Positions 20,615 through 29,562 of a stretch of 64,000 nucleotides of DNA are shown piece by piece; the first letter of the stretch is position 1, and every line of letters starts with the position of its first letter. Both the position numbers and the translations under genes were made by a program. Where the stretch lies: contig WLWN01000001.1 in NCBI GenBank assembly GCA_012103575.1, forward strand, positions 2,422,538-2,486,537, read 5' to 3'. The notes beneath the pieces are model-generated. The model was not told the origin of the DNA. It saw only the letters and a list, made by a program, of their open reading frames with translations, and did not search any database. The DNA is from Kiritimatiellia bacterium. Its GTDB lineage: Bacteria; Verrucomicrobiota; Kiritimatiellia; WLWN01.

Positions 20615-21034
20615 ATGAAGCCAACACAAAGAAATATCACGCTATTCGTAGGAACCCTTTCTATTTTTGCGGCGCAGGTCGTTCTAGCACAACCGTTCTT
20701 TGATGGAAGAGAAAGAGGGGCGCATCACAAACCGCCTCAATGGGAAACACTGGATCAGGATGGGAATGGTTCTGTTAGCTACGAAGAATTTCTCAAGAGC
20801 CATGAAAAAATGCTGCAACGCAAAACAGAGCAATTTGAGAAACTAGATCTCAATGGAGACGGAAGCCTTTCCAAAGAGGAATTTGTTGATGGGAAACTCC
20901 GTTCGATCTTCAAAAAGCTTGATGCCAATAACGACGGAAATTTGACTCAGGAAGAAATGGAAGAAGGCCGGAAAAAAAGACAAGAACAGCGAAGAAAAAA
21001 GAGAGGTCATCGATTTGATCCTCAACCGTTCTAA
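20615..21034 (+). CDS. secreted EF-hand protein
   Basis: 139-residue exported calcium-binding protein. The start at 20615 follows AAAAGGAG and gives a signal peptide (hydrophobic 8-24, cleavage likely after VVLA at 25). Three EF-hand loops are complete: DQDGNGSVSYEE (47-58), DLNGDGSLSKEE (78-89) and DANNDGNLTQEE (103-114). The tail is very basic (KKRQEQRRKKRGHR). An in-frame ATG 33 bp upstream would spoil the signal peptide. This is the only intact gene between 12 and 21.8 kb. The role is unknown; calcium buffering or signalling in the periplasm is plausible. Confidence 0.85.
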   Translation: MKPTQRNITLFVGTLSIFAAQVVLAQPFFDGRERGAHHKPPQWETLDQDGNGSVSYEEFLKSHEKMLQRKTEQFEKLDLNGDGSLSKEEFVDGKLRSIFKKLDANNDGNLTQEEMEEGRKKRQEQRRKKRGHRFDPQPF

Positions 21035-21175
21035 GACGACAACAACACGTATAAACCCAATCCCAACCCCCTCTCCCTCTGTGAAGAGGGGAAGGGTGAG
21101 GGAAACAATCAACAAACAAATGAATTTGAGTCAATGGTTCTCCTTTGGAGAACATCGCTATAACAACAAATGACA

Positions 21176-21478
21176 CCCCGATCGTGTTAGCGTATCGGGG
21201 ATCAACTCCGGATTTAGATCCGTATTTCCTTCACCCACCCAACCATCTTATACGACCGAATAAGTAACCACCAGGCTGCTTCCTATGAAGAGTTGATCGG
21301 GAGTGTTTGTCCAAAGAATAGAATTATAAATCAAAGGGGCTGAACTAGAATAATTATACATTTCTCCCGCGCTGGAGGCACTGTTATACGTAAACGTACA
21401 ATTCTCAATTTTTGGACTAGAAGAAGAGTTGTTATAAGCACCCCCTCCGACATTGCTGGCTTGAGTTTTTTTTATCAC
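21176..21478 (-). pseudogene. right-handed parallel beta-helix protein fragment
   Basis: Fragment of a secreted beta-helix repeat protein: VGGGAYNNSSSSPKIENCTF, NSASSAGEMYNYSSSAP and LIYNSILW are typical rungs. After VTYSVV an in-frame TAA precedes DGWVGEGNTDLNPEL, the usual end of such repeats, so the reading continues past 21248. Both ends are lost. The stretch 21479-21825 upstream shows no gene I can support. Confidence 0.6.
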
Positions 21479-21825
21479 ACAATTCGTCGGACCATTCTGT
21501 CAGATTACTATAATCGACAAATTGGTAAGGTTCAAGCACTTCTTCGACCATCTCATTAGGATGGTTATAGCCGTACCTTGTTGACCCGGATTTGTCCCAC
21601 AGATCTTCTACTCCAAGATGCTCTAATTTGAAAATATTTCTTCAGCCAGGGCATCAATATCAACAGAGCACGGCCTCCGCTAAAAATTTTGATTTCATTT
21701 CTGTTTAGACTCCCCTCACGCATGCAAGACACGCTACCTCTTGTCAAGTCCTTGACTTGAATTAATTCTATCAGATACAATGATTTGAAGAATGAGCATA
21801 CTCTAACGACCCTCTCTAAAAAAGT

Positions 21826-21900
21826 GACTATAAATGACGCTTGCAAAGCGAGCCAATGACCATCGCGAAGCGATTATAATGACGTTCTTGGAAGGAGAAC
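21826..21900 (+). repeat. modular ATGAC-palindrome array, upstream copy
   Basis: Units of TATAAATGACG or ATAATGACG each followed by a different short palindrome (CTTGCAAAGCGAG, ATCGCGAAGCGAT, GTTCTTGGAAGGAGAAC). The last palindrome (21884-21900) contains AAGGAG and serves as the likely ribosome binding site for the ABC gene at 21911, so the site can be paired within the hairpin. Confidence 0.65.
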
Positions 21901-21910
21901 ATATTGACTA

Positions 21911-22711
21911 ATGACCTCTTTGCTCAATACTAAAAATAATCCCGCCGTATACCTCGAAGGCATGAACTACACCTATGGCCGTAAAGAAAGCTGTAATCAG
22001 GTTTTATTTGACAATCAGTTAACGTTACAGCCTGGAGAGATTGTCTGCATTACGGGTCCTTCTGGATCGGGTAAAACCACCTTGTTAACTCTGATGGGAG
22101 CGCTAAGATCGGTACAAGAAGGGAGTGTCAATGTTTTGGGTGCGGAATTACGAGGGTTAAAAAAACGTGATCAAGTTAATATACGACAAAAAATCGGATT
22201 TATTTTTCAAAGCCATAATCTTTTTTCTAGTCTTACTGCTCGCCAAAATATCTATATGGCTCTAGAGCTGAAAAAACATACGACAAAAACAAAGAGAGCA
22301 AAAGCAGAAAAGATCTTAACCCGGTTGGGTCTTGGTGAGCGTATGGATTATAAACCTCAGAAATTGTCCGAGGGCCAACGGCAACGGATAGCCATCGGAC
22401 GAGCTTTGGTCAACGAGCCCAAACTGATTTTAGCGGATGAACCCACCGCGTCGTTGGATCAGGATTCAAGCCAGATAGTCATTGATTTATTAAAAGATAT
22501 CGCGCATGAGAAAAATACTACCGTTTTCATTGTCAGTCATGACCAACGCGCTATCGATGCTGGAGACCGAGTTGTGAAGATGGTGGATGGAAAAATCACG
22601 AAGTGTTTTTCCTTTGCATGCTGCGCATGCATGCGTCATGAGTTCGCTACGCGAACGTCATTATATCGCTTTGCGATGGTCATGGGTCCCGATGCGGGAC
22701 GTCATTTATAG
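21911..22711 (+). CDS. DevA/LolD-like ABC exporter ATPase
   Basis: ATPase of the MacB/LolD/DevA class, which drives export with an HlyD-like and an FtsX-like partner. Walker A GPSGSGKTT (49-57), FIFQSHNLF (98-105), signature LSEGQRQRIAIGRAL (152-166), Walker B LILADEP (172-178) and H-loop SHD (209-211). The FIFQxHNLF wording is DevA-like. The native protein probably ended near residue 233; the remaining 33 residues (CACMRHEFATRTSLYRF) are translated from a palindrome repeat that overruns the 3' end. No permease or adaptor gene is nearby, so this is an orphan ATPase. Confidence 0.82.
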   Translation: MTSLLNTKNNPAVYLEGMNYTYGRKESCNQVLFDNQLTLQPGEIVCITGPSGSGKTTLLTLMGALRSVQEGSVNVLGAELRGLKKRDQVNIRQKIGFIFQSHNLFSSLTARQNIYMALELKKHTTKTKRAKAEKILTRLGLGERMDYKPQKLSEGQRQRIAIGRALVNEPKLILADEPTASLDQDSSQIVIDLLKDIAHEKNTTVFIVSHDQRAIDAGDRVVKMVDGKITKCFSFACCACMRHEFATRTSLYRFAMVMGPDAGRHL

Positions 22712-22712
22712 C
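22612..22712 (-). repeat. modular ATGAC-palindrome array, downstream inverted copy
   Basis: On the minus strand it reads GGCTATAAATGACG, TCCCGCATCGGGAC, CCATGACCATCGCAAAGCG, ATAATGACG, TTCGCGTAGCGAA, then CATGACGCATGC units. It is the inverted counterpart of the array at 21826-21900 and forms the last codons of the ABC gene. Confidence 0.65.
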
Positions 22713-22777
22713 CATTGAGATTGGAGGGTTATGTGAAATTGGAAGAATTGAACACGTACATCCTTAACCTGTGGAAG

Positions 22778-23772
22778 TAGAGTAACAATACAAGTGCAAA
22801 GGTCCGCAGCATAGTTCATTCTTTGGGTATCTGCCCCCCCCAAAGGAGAACATAGAATGCCACGAACCTACGAACATTTAAACCGTTATGAACGAGAAGT
22901 GATAGCCCAGATGCTAAAAGAAAAATATAGCTTATCTCAAATTGGCCATCACCTGGGCCGATCCCCCTCGACTATTTGGCGCGAATTTCGCCGTAATCGA
23001 GTCCGTGGCCGCTATTACCCAAGACCCGCAAATGGCCTGGCTCAAAGCCGATTACAGCTAGCTCGAAAGCCTCAAAAAGTGATGGGAGCTAGCAAAGAAC
23101 AAGTGGAGACTCTCCTGGCGAAGTATTGGTCTCCAGAACAGGTTGAAGGTCGAAGAAAGCTAGAAGGTGACCCTCCCATCAGTCGAATGACGATCTACCG
23201 CTACTTGTACAGTCCAAGAGGGGCTGGCTACCAAAAATACCTGCGTGGCCCCGGAAAGAAAAAACGAGCGACTCGGAAAAGCCATTCACGTATACACAAC
23301 CAAACGATGATTGACCAACGCCCCGAAGAGGCTGAAAGCCGCAAGGTGGCAGGCCATTGGGAAGGTGACACTATTCAGGGCCAAACGAGAAAAGAGGCCT
23401 GTGTAGTCACTCTAGTAGATCGAGCGACTCGATATCTCATCGCCGATCTTTTACCTCGATGCAATGCCGAATCGGTCAACCGTTCCGTACCTCAGTTCGC
23501 TGATTCAGGGCTCCCCTGTAAAACGGTGACTGTAGATAATGGCATGGAGTTTGCCAGCCATGCTAAACTACAGAAAAAAATAGCAACCCCCATTTTCTTT
23601 GCTGAAGGGAGAAACCCTTGGCAAAGAGGGACCAACGAAAATACGAATGGTTTGCTTCGCCAGTTTTTCCCGAAGAAAACCGACTTTGCTGCCCACAGCT
23701 CCGCTCAGTTGAGATGGGCTGTGGAGTTACTGAATAATAGACCGATTTGCACTTGTAAGTCGAGTCTGCAAT
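22778..23772 (+). mobile_element. IS30-family element type b, copy 1 (internally deleted)
   Basis: Boundaries from comparison with copy 2 (25271-26318): shared sequence starts at GTAGAGTAACAATACAAGTG and ends at GAGTCTGCAAT. The ends form an inverted repeat around TACAAGTGCAAA. Relative to copy 2 about 57 bp are missing just before the right end. It cuts off the N-terminal fragment of the fourth secreted paralog. Confidence 0.85.
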
Positions 23773-23774
23773 AA
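22857..23774 (+). pseudogene. IS30-type b transposase, C-terminus deleted
   Basis: Starts MPRTYEHLNRYEREVIAQML after AAAGGAG. A helix-turn-helix (LGRSPSTIWREFRRNR) and catalytic motifs GHWEGDTIQG, VTVDNGMEFA and WQRGTNENTNGLLRQFFP are all present. After LNNRP the sequence leaves the frame of copy 2 through a deletion of about 57 bp and ends ICTCKSSLQ in the terminal repeat. The residues RKCLEYRTPKEMMDSFGFA of the intact C-terminus are lost. The DDE triad is complete, so partial activity cannot be excluded. Confidence 0.88.
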
Positions 23775-24001
23775 CGGAGTAGTGAAAATTGTGGCAGTCC
23801 ATTTTTATGGGTTCCTAAGCTAAGTTTGTCAGATACGTAATAATAATTTTTTTCATTGCCTAACTCGGGGAAAAAAATCAATGAACCCGCGCGTACCGTT
23901 TTGTCCAATACTATCTTCTGTACGGCCCATGTTATTGATCCCGAATAGAGAAGCATCAGCAATAAAAAACACATCCATCTATTAGCTCGATATATCATCA
24001 T
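23773..24001 (-). pseudogene. secreted paralog delta, N-terminal fragment
   Basis: A signal peptide (MIYRANRWMCFLLLMLLYSG to ITWA) is followed by KIVLDKTVRAGSLIFFPE, YYYVSDKLSLG and GLPQFSLLRYC, then IS30b. The pattern YYYxxxxLxLGxxxxGxPQFS is shared with paralogs beta and gamma, so this is a fourth family member. GGAGG lies just before the ATG. No continuation exists on the other side of the IS. Confidence 0.75.
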
Positions 24002-24128
24002 GTCTTATCCTCCTTTAGTGGTTTGATATAGTTGCCGGTATTCCTTTTTAAATTATGCCACTTCGATGGCGACTTTACTTTTTCTGCGGGGTCCCATACC
24101 AACACAGCAACGCTGTGTAGGCATAGAG

Positions 24129-24276
24129 CCTGGGGTTTCAACCCAGGAGAATCATGAAAAAATCCTGTGCCCTGTAGGGGCACTGTTTTTGCATACAGTT
24201 GCTTCTGCTCAACCGCGCCCCTTCAGGGCGCAATCGGATCTGTGTTTTCATTCATTCCTGGGGTTGAAACCCCAGG
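24129..24276. repeat. CCTGGGGTTTCAACCCC palindrome pair
   Basis: CCTGGGGTTTCAACCCAGG at 24129-24147 and CCTGGGGTTGAAACCCCAGG at 24257-24276 are near-identical palindromes, with GCCCTGTAGGGGC and CGCCCCTTCAGGGCG hairpins between them. They fill the 360-bp gap between paralogs gamma and delta, which has no gene. Such palindromes are common intergenic repeats in planctomycete-like genomes. Confidence 0.6.
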
Positions 24277-25270
24277 CTACAGGCCTTTGTCCCTCTGCGA
24301 CAACTCTTCCAAGGCGGATCGTACCACAGGCAAACCAGCCGAGGCGGAAATTTCCTATACATTAAAAGAGCTCCTCAAATTTGTCTAACACGGTTTCCGC
24401 GCTATTCCGAACGGCTTCTTTTTCTGCTTCTTTGAGCTTTTCGGTAAATTCTTCATCGACAAAGAGTTCCTCAGGGATCGCTGCATAAATATAATTATCT
24501 CCCACTTGCGCGCTCCAAGGCAAAGCTAACTTGCCCTCTTTTTTGTGGTTAAAGATGACCCGATAGGCGTACCCTTTTGCATCCGGGTCAGTAAAGATTC
24601 TCTTTTCCACTAGAGACTCTCTCCGTGCAGGAGAGATGTGAATGTTTTCCTCTTTTTCCTGAGCATATTTGGGATACCGGATTTGGACGGTTGCTCGGGT
24701 AATCCCACTGGCTTTCATTTCATCCAAATTCGCCTCGAACTCGATGATTCGGGAAGCAGCGGGCGGGCTTAAGGTCACCCCTTCCCAACTTCCTTTCTGC
24801 CAGGATGGGTTCTGTGGATATAGATGTCCGCCTTTCAAACTCCATTGTGCCTGGTACTTATAGAGTTCGGGATTTCGGTCCTCCCCCCTCGCATAGGTAA
24901 GCACCGCATCAATGCCATGCTCCTGAATGTGTTTTGCATCGATGGTAATACGGTCCTCAAAATCGCGTCCACGGCTCCGCTTTTTTCCCACATTTACGGT
25001 CACGTAATTGACTTCATCATCAAAGATCTCCTTGGCATCTAAATCGAGGATAAAGTGAATATCGCGATGATCAAAAAAGGGATCATTCAGGTTTACTGAG
25101 TAGACACATTTAGGATTATCCTTTGCATGATCGTACCAACTGGCTAAGTTACCCAGGATTTGATGCGGCAAACGGATAGAATCCCATAGTTTAACTTAAA
25201 TGTTTTCTTTTTTGCCTGTTGCACGATATTCGTAATCGACTTTTTAAAGGTGTAACTCGTCCCTGTCCGA

Positions 25271-26318
25271 ATTGCAGACTCAACTTACAAGTGCAAAACC
25301 GAAGCTGTCCATCATTTCTTTGGGCGTTCTATATTCTAAGCATTTTCTCGGTCTATTATTCAGTAACTCCACAGCCCAGCTCAACTGAGCGAAGCTGTGG
25401 GCAGCAAAGTCGGTTTTCTTCGGGAAAAACTGGCGAAGTAAACCATTCGTGTTTTCGTTGCTCCCTCTTTGCCAAGGGTTTCTCCCTTCAGCAAAGAAAA
25501 TGGGGGTTGCTATTTTTTTCTGTAGTTTAGCATGGCTGGCAAACTCCATGCCATTATCTACAGTCACCGTTTTAAAGGGGAGCCCTGAATCAGCGAACTG
25601 AGGTACGGAACAGTTGACCGATTCGGCATTGCATCGAGGTAAAAGATCGGCGATGAGATATCGAGTCGCTCGATCTACTAGAGTGACTACACAGGCCTCT
25701 TTTCTCGTTTGGCCCTGAATAGTGTCACCTTCCCAATGGCCTGCCACCTTGCGACTTTCACCCTCTTCGGGGCGTTGGTCAATCATCGTTTGGTTGTGTA
25801 TACGTGAATGGCTTTTCCGAGTCGCTCGTTTTTTCTTTCCGGAGCCACGCAGGTATTTTTGGTAGCCAGCCCCTCTTGGACTGTACAAGTAGCGGTAGAT
25901 CGTCATTCGACTGATGGGAGGGTCACCTTCTAGCTTTCTTCGACCTTCAATCTGTTCTGGAGACCAATACTTCGCCAGGAGAGTCTCCACTTGTTCTTTG
26001 CTAGCTCCCATCACTTTTTGAGGCTTTCGAGCTAGCTGTAATCGGCTTTGAGCCAGGCCATTTGCGGGTCTTGGGTAATAGCGGCCACGGACTCGATTAC
26101 GGCGAAATTCGCGCCAAATAGTCGAGGGGGATCGGCCCAGGTGACGGCCAATTTGAGATAAGCTATATTTTTCTTTTAGCATCTGGGCTATCACTTCTCA
26201 TTCATAACGGTTTAAATGTTCGTAGGTTCGTGGCATTCTATGTTCTCCTTTGGGGGGGGGTCAGATACCCAAAGAATGAACTATGCTGCGGACCTTTGCA
26301 CTTGTATTGTTACTCTAC
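25271..26318 (-). mobile_element. IS30-family element type b, copy 2
   Basis: 1048 bp, oriented opposite to copy 1 at 22778-23772, with terminal inverted repeats around TACAAGTGCAAA. It is inserted in paralog gamma just after METMPNM-like codons, so the gene now reads into MVE and a stop inside the IS. Confidence 0.88.
25280..26236 (-). pseudogene. IS30-type b transposase with early nonsense codon
   Basis: Equivalent to the gene at 22857 but with a complete C-terminus (NNRPRKCLEYRTPKEMMDSF). At 26198-26200 the thirteenth codon is TGA where copy 1 has CGA, so the full-length start at 26236 gives only MPRTYEHLNRYE. A GTG at 26194 could restart translation and give 304 residues, nearly the whole protein. 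DDE motifs GHWEGDTIQG, VTVDNGMEFA and SNENTNGLLR are present. Confidence 0.82.
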
Positions 26319-27284
26319 CATATTGGGCATGGTTTCTTTTTCTTGCTCGCTGGGTGTTGTTGCGGGCGCTTCTTCGGGATCTCCTTCTTCCGTAAATTGG
26401 TTTAAGAAATATTGAAAGAAGGCCTCACGAAGAACATCGACACTTTCATCAGGATACGTTTCATCAAACTGCATCTCGACGATTTCGTTTTCGTCCAAGA
26501 AATCGAATTCGCTCTGCATCTCCTCGTATGTTTGTCTTGATACGGTGATTGTTTTTCTTTTGTACAAACCCCAAAGGTATGACTTGGTTTTTGTCTTTCT
26601 ATTCGATGTATACTTTGCCTCTAGGTCATCATAATGTCTTTTCAGTCGATCCCAATGAAACGTAATGGAGGCATTGGCCGCGGGAACCTTTACGATGTAA
26701 GAAAAATCCAGCATCACCGAAACATCCGTAATGGAACGACTTTTTTCCTGTTTGTTTTTCTTTCCAAAGTGGAATCCCAACGCTTTACCACGCGCTTGCT
26801 CGAAGGGTACTTTTGTTAAACGGAAGGCGCCTGCCAATAGATTCTTTTTAGGTGGAGTATCGTCTTCAAACGTAGCGGCTAATAATTGGGCCCCTAAGGG
26901 AGCCAATCGACTGGCTACCGCTATTTTCTGCCCTGAGAGTAATGGGGCCTTGCCTGAGGAGACTAAAGAGAGTGTCAAATTTTCGTCTGACAGCGTGCCT
27001 GAAATGATACGAAAGCTACCACTACTACTTTCATCGTCGGAAGGTTCCATGGGGACGGCCCCATCAGCTTCCCATTGTATTGCTTTTTCAGTTTGCCTTT
27101 TAATTCTTGTTCCTGATCAAGGGTCAATCCATACTCCATCAGAAAATGCAATAAGGCGCCGCCCGCTCCCCCTTCTTCAGCCCGTTCATCAGTGGTAAAT
27201 TTCATAAATAGAAATTCAGGTGTTGAGTCAGGGCGTTGCGACAAATGCAAGTTGGTTGGCAGATAATAATATTTTTGACTTTTC

Positions 27285-27447
27285 CCTGGATCCGTCAGTT
27301 AAACGTGGAATTTCTGTGCGAATGCTTTAGAGGAAAAAGGAACCAAAGAAACGTAGGTGTACCCACAAGGTACATCGAGGCTTTTTTGGTTTTCCTTTTG
27401 GCCCAAATGATTCGTTCAGAAAACCGCGTTTAACTGACGGATCCAGG
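27285..27447. mobile_element. MITE copy B (163 bp) inside paralog gamma
   Basis: CCTGGATCCGTCAG and complement at the ends, flanked by a perfect 5-bp target duplication TTTTC (27280-27284 and 27448-27452). Central hairpin arms ACGTAGGTGTACC and GGTACATCGAGGC differ outside the inner stem. Excision of the element plus one TTTTC restores the host reading frame, which defines the element precisely. Confidence 0.92.
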
Positions 27448-27816
27448 TTTTCGGTTTATTTCTCTTTAGCAACTGCCAAAATTTCTTGTCCGCTTTGGCG
27501 GCTTGTCCTAATAGATGTACAACAGTCCCATCTTCCAAGGTAATGGAAAGACGATTTTGATGATCAAGAATAACGGCAGACGCGGGATAAGCGATGATGG
27601 CTAGAATAAAAAACAAGGTAAACGTGTATCCAATCCATTGATAGGGTCTCATTATTTTCTCCTTTTTCTCTGCCGTCGTAATAATTTTCGACTTAAATCA
27701 GGCTGTCATTAACGGTAGCTTTACTGTGCCTGTAGTGCAGGGTGGAACTCTACCCGCCTTGATCATATTCTCTTTTCCTCTCTGGAGACAACCGAAAAGT
27801 CCGGTTATTCATGAAT

Positions 27817-29562
27817 CTACCCATCTGACACTTTGTCGACGAATAATACACCTGTTGAGTCTATTCCTTGCGCAGTCCTCCGTTCTCCATTTTTAAGGAT
27901 CCAGGTGATGGTATACTCATAGTCGTACTGACCAATAGGCACGGTCACTTCTACCCCTTTATCTTATGCGAGCTGTTCAGGTTTAATCACGAGTTGTTGA
28001 GGTTGTTTTGAGCCAAAGAAATCGTATGTGACCTTAACGACAACCGCTCGCACTCCTTTTTCTCTAAAACGTTCTGGATCGCCTAAGCATTCAATTCTTC
28101 GTCGTTCGTAGGGAGCGTATACATCGATCATGGGCGCGTCGGTTTGAATCCAATCTGTTTGATATTTCCCACCCCCTTTAAAGCTCCATCGGGTACGATA
28201 TTCATAATTTAACCACCCCAAACGGTCGTTATCTTGATTCCATCCATAAATTAATCGTAAGTCGTTGGTAGAGTTTTTGAGTTGTTCTCGGTTAAGCACG
28301 AGTTCTTGCGTAGTCTGTTCGCCGTTCTCATGATTCTTTCGTAAGGTGACAGCTACATTATTAACGTAACGATTAAATTCAGGAAGCAAATCCCCGTCAA
28401 GGCCAATATAAACTTCCCGTTGTTGAAAAGCCGGATCGCTCAGGTTGACCGTTCTAAAGTAATCGGGATTTTTCCCAAATCGTTGATAAAAGTCTCCTAT
28501 GTTGAAGGTGAGATAAGTGCGACGCTCCACTTCAGAGCGATGATTAAAATTCATTACACTAAACCCTTCGGTCTTCAGATTCTTTAATTCATACCCCGCA
28601 TAGGCGCCATAGCCGATAGTATTTCGGCTCGATAAAAGTCCAGATTTGGGGTTAAATAACTCGCCCAGGTTATCGAATAACCCCCCTTGTTTATCTTTGG
28701 GCACTCGATCTAATTCCACGGGACGAAACATCAGCTCCAATAATTTGGTGTACACATTGTTTAATAACGCTTCCATGGACGTATCATTTCCACTGGACTT
28801 TAAGGTAATCGCGTGATTGCGTATTAGCCTTTTAAAGGCCACATCAATATCTGCGCTGATAAAGTAGGCCGTTCCACCGGCAGATGCACTCATGCTTTTG
28901 CTCGTTTCGCTCCAGTCGACAACAAGTTCCGCCTCATAGGCTTCATTGAGTCCCGCAAAGGTCAAATCAAAAATCAACGACACATCCGGGGTTTTCATAG
29001 CAAAACTTTGTAAAAGCAGCGTTGCTTTTTCTGGGGTCAAATCAAAAGTAAAGGCCATGCGGTTCCCTTCAAGGACGGGCGCTCGTCCTGTAGCTAGAAG
29101 TTTTCGTTTCGATGAGCCGTCAGCCAGATTGAGGATCGACGAGATCAATCCATATCGCGCGTCTTTAAACACAGCAGGACCGCGCAACTGGATCGGGTCG
29201 TTATCAAATTTTTCGCGCATGGCCCGTTGGGCCGTTTCTACGTGTTCGGGAGGTGTTTCGTACAAGACTAAAAAATGAAGAATACCTCCCCCTTCAGCGG
29301 AGGTAATCGTAGCGCTGTCTTGCTTGTCGGTAGGTTTATTCATCACGTAACGAATAAATGAAAACTGGGGTTTTCCTTGCTCGTCTTTTCCTAAACGCGC
29401 CTAGGTGGGCAAATATAGATATTGATTACTGTCAGTAGCCAAAGGAAGGCACCATACATTGCCAACGTAAACGCCCCGATCGATAAGAATCTGTTGGGCC
29501 AAAAGTGGGCCTGAACAAAATAGACTTAGCCCGCTGAACCATATCCATATTTTATTTTTTAC
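27817..29562 (-). pseudogene. secreted paralog beta, two in-frame stops
   Basis: A continuous frame from 29562 to 27817 is broken only by TAG at 29401-29403 (YLYLPT*ARLGKDEQGKPQF) and TAA at 27964-27966 (KPEQLA*DKGVEVTVPIG). A signal peptide (IWIWFSGLSLFCSGPLLAQ), GGGILHFLVLYE, LLATGRAPVLEGNRM, YFRTVNLSDPAFQQREVYIG and YEYRTRWSFKGGGKY follow the family layout. No ATG or GTG exists where translation should begin; the codon there is GTA at 29560-29562, overlapping the stop of paralog alpha. An internal ATG at 29346 would give an unsecreted 460-residue product. No function known. Confidence 0.75.

Larger units (their letters stand above)
24362..27652 (-). pseudogene. secreted paralog gamma, split by a MITE and an IS30
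   Basis: Starts at 27652 after AAAGGAG with signal peptide MRPYQWIGYTFTLFFILAII. MITE B (27285-27447) interrupts it. Removing the MITE and one TTTTC copy restores KPKSQKYYYLPTNLHLSQ in frame. Then come GGALLHFLMEYGLT, a frameshift near 27055, LSLVSSGKAPLLSGQK, IS30b (25271-26318), a further shift near 25160, and a C-terminal region with YSVNLNDPFFDHRDIHFILD and YKYQAQWSLKGGHLYP, ending KFEELF at 24362. It would be about 690 residues without the insertions. Function unknown; the signal peptide and beta-rich pattern suggest an extracellular or surface structural protein. Confidence 0.72.

Noticed and set aside
29401..29403. Possible stop-codon reassignment (amber read as sense)
   Set aside because: Intact genes in the window use TAA, TAG and TGA as ordinary terminators, and both TAA and TAG interrupt the paralogs.
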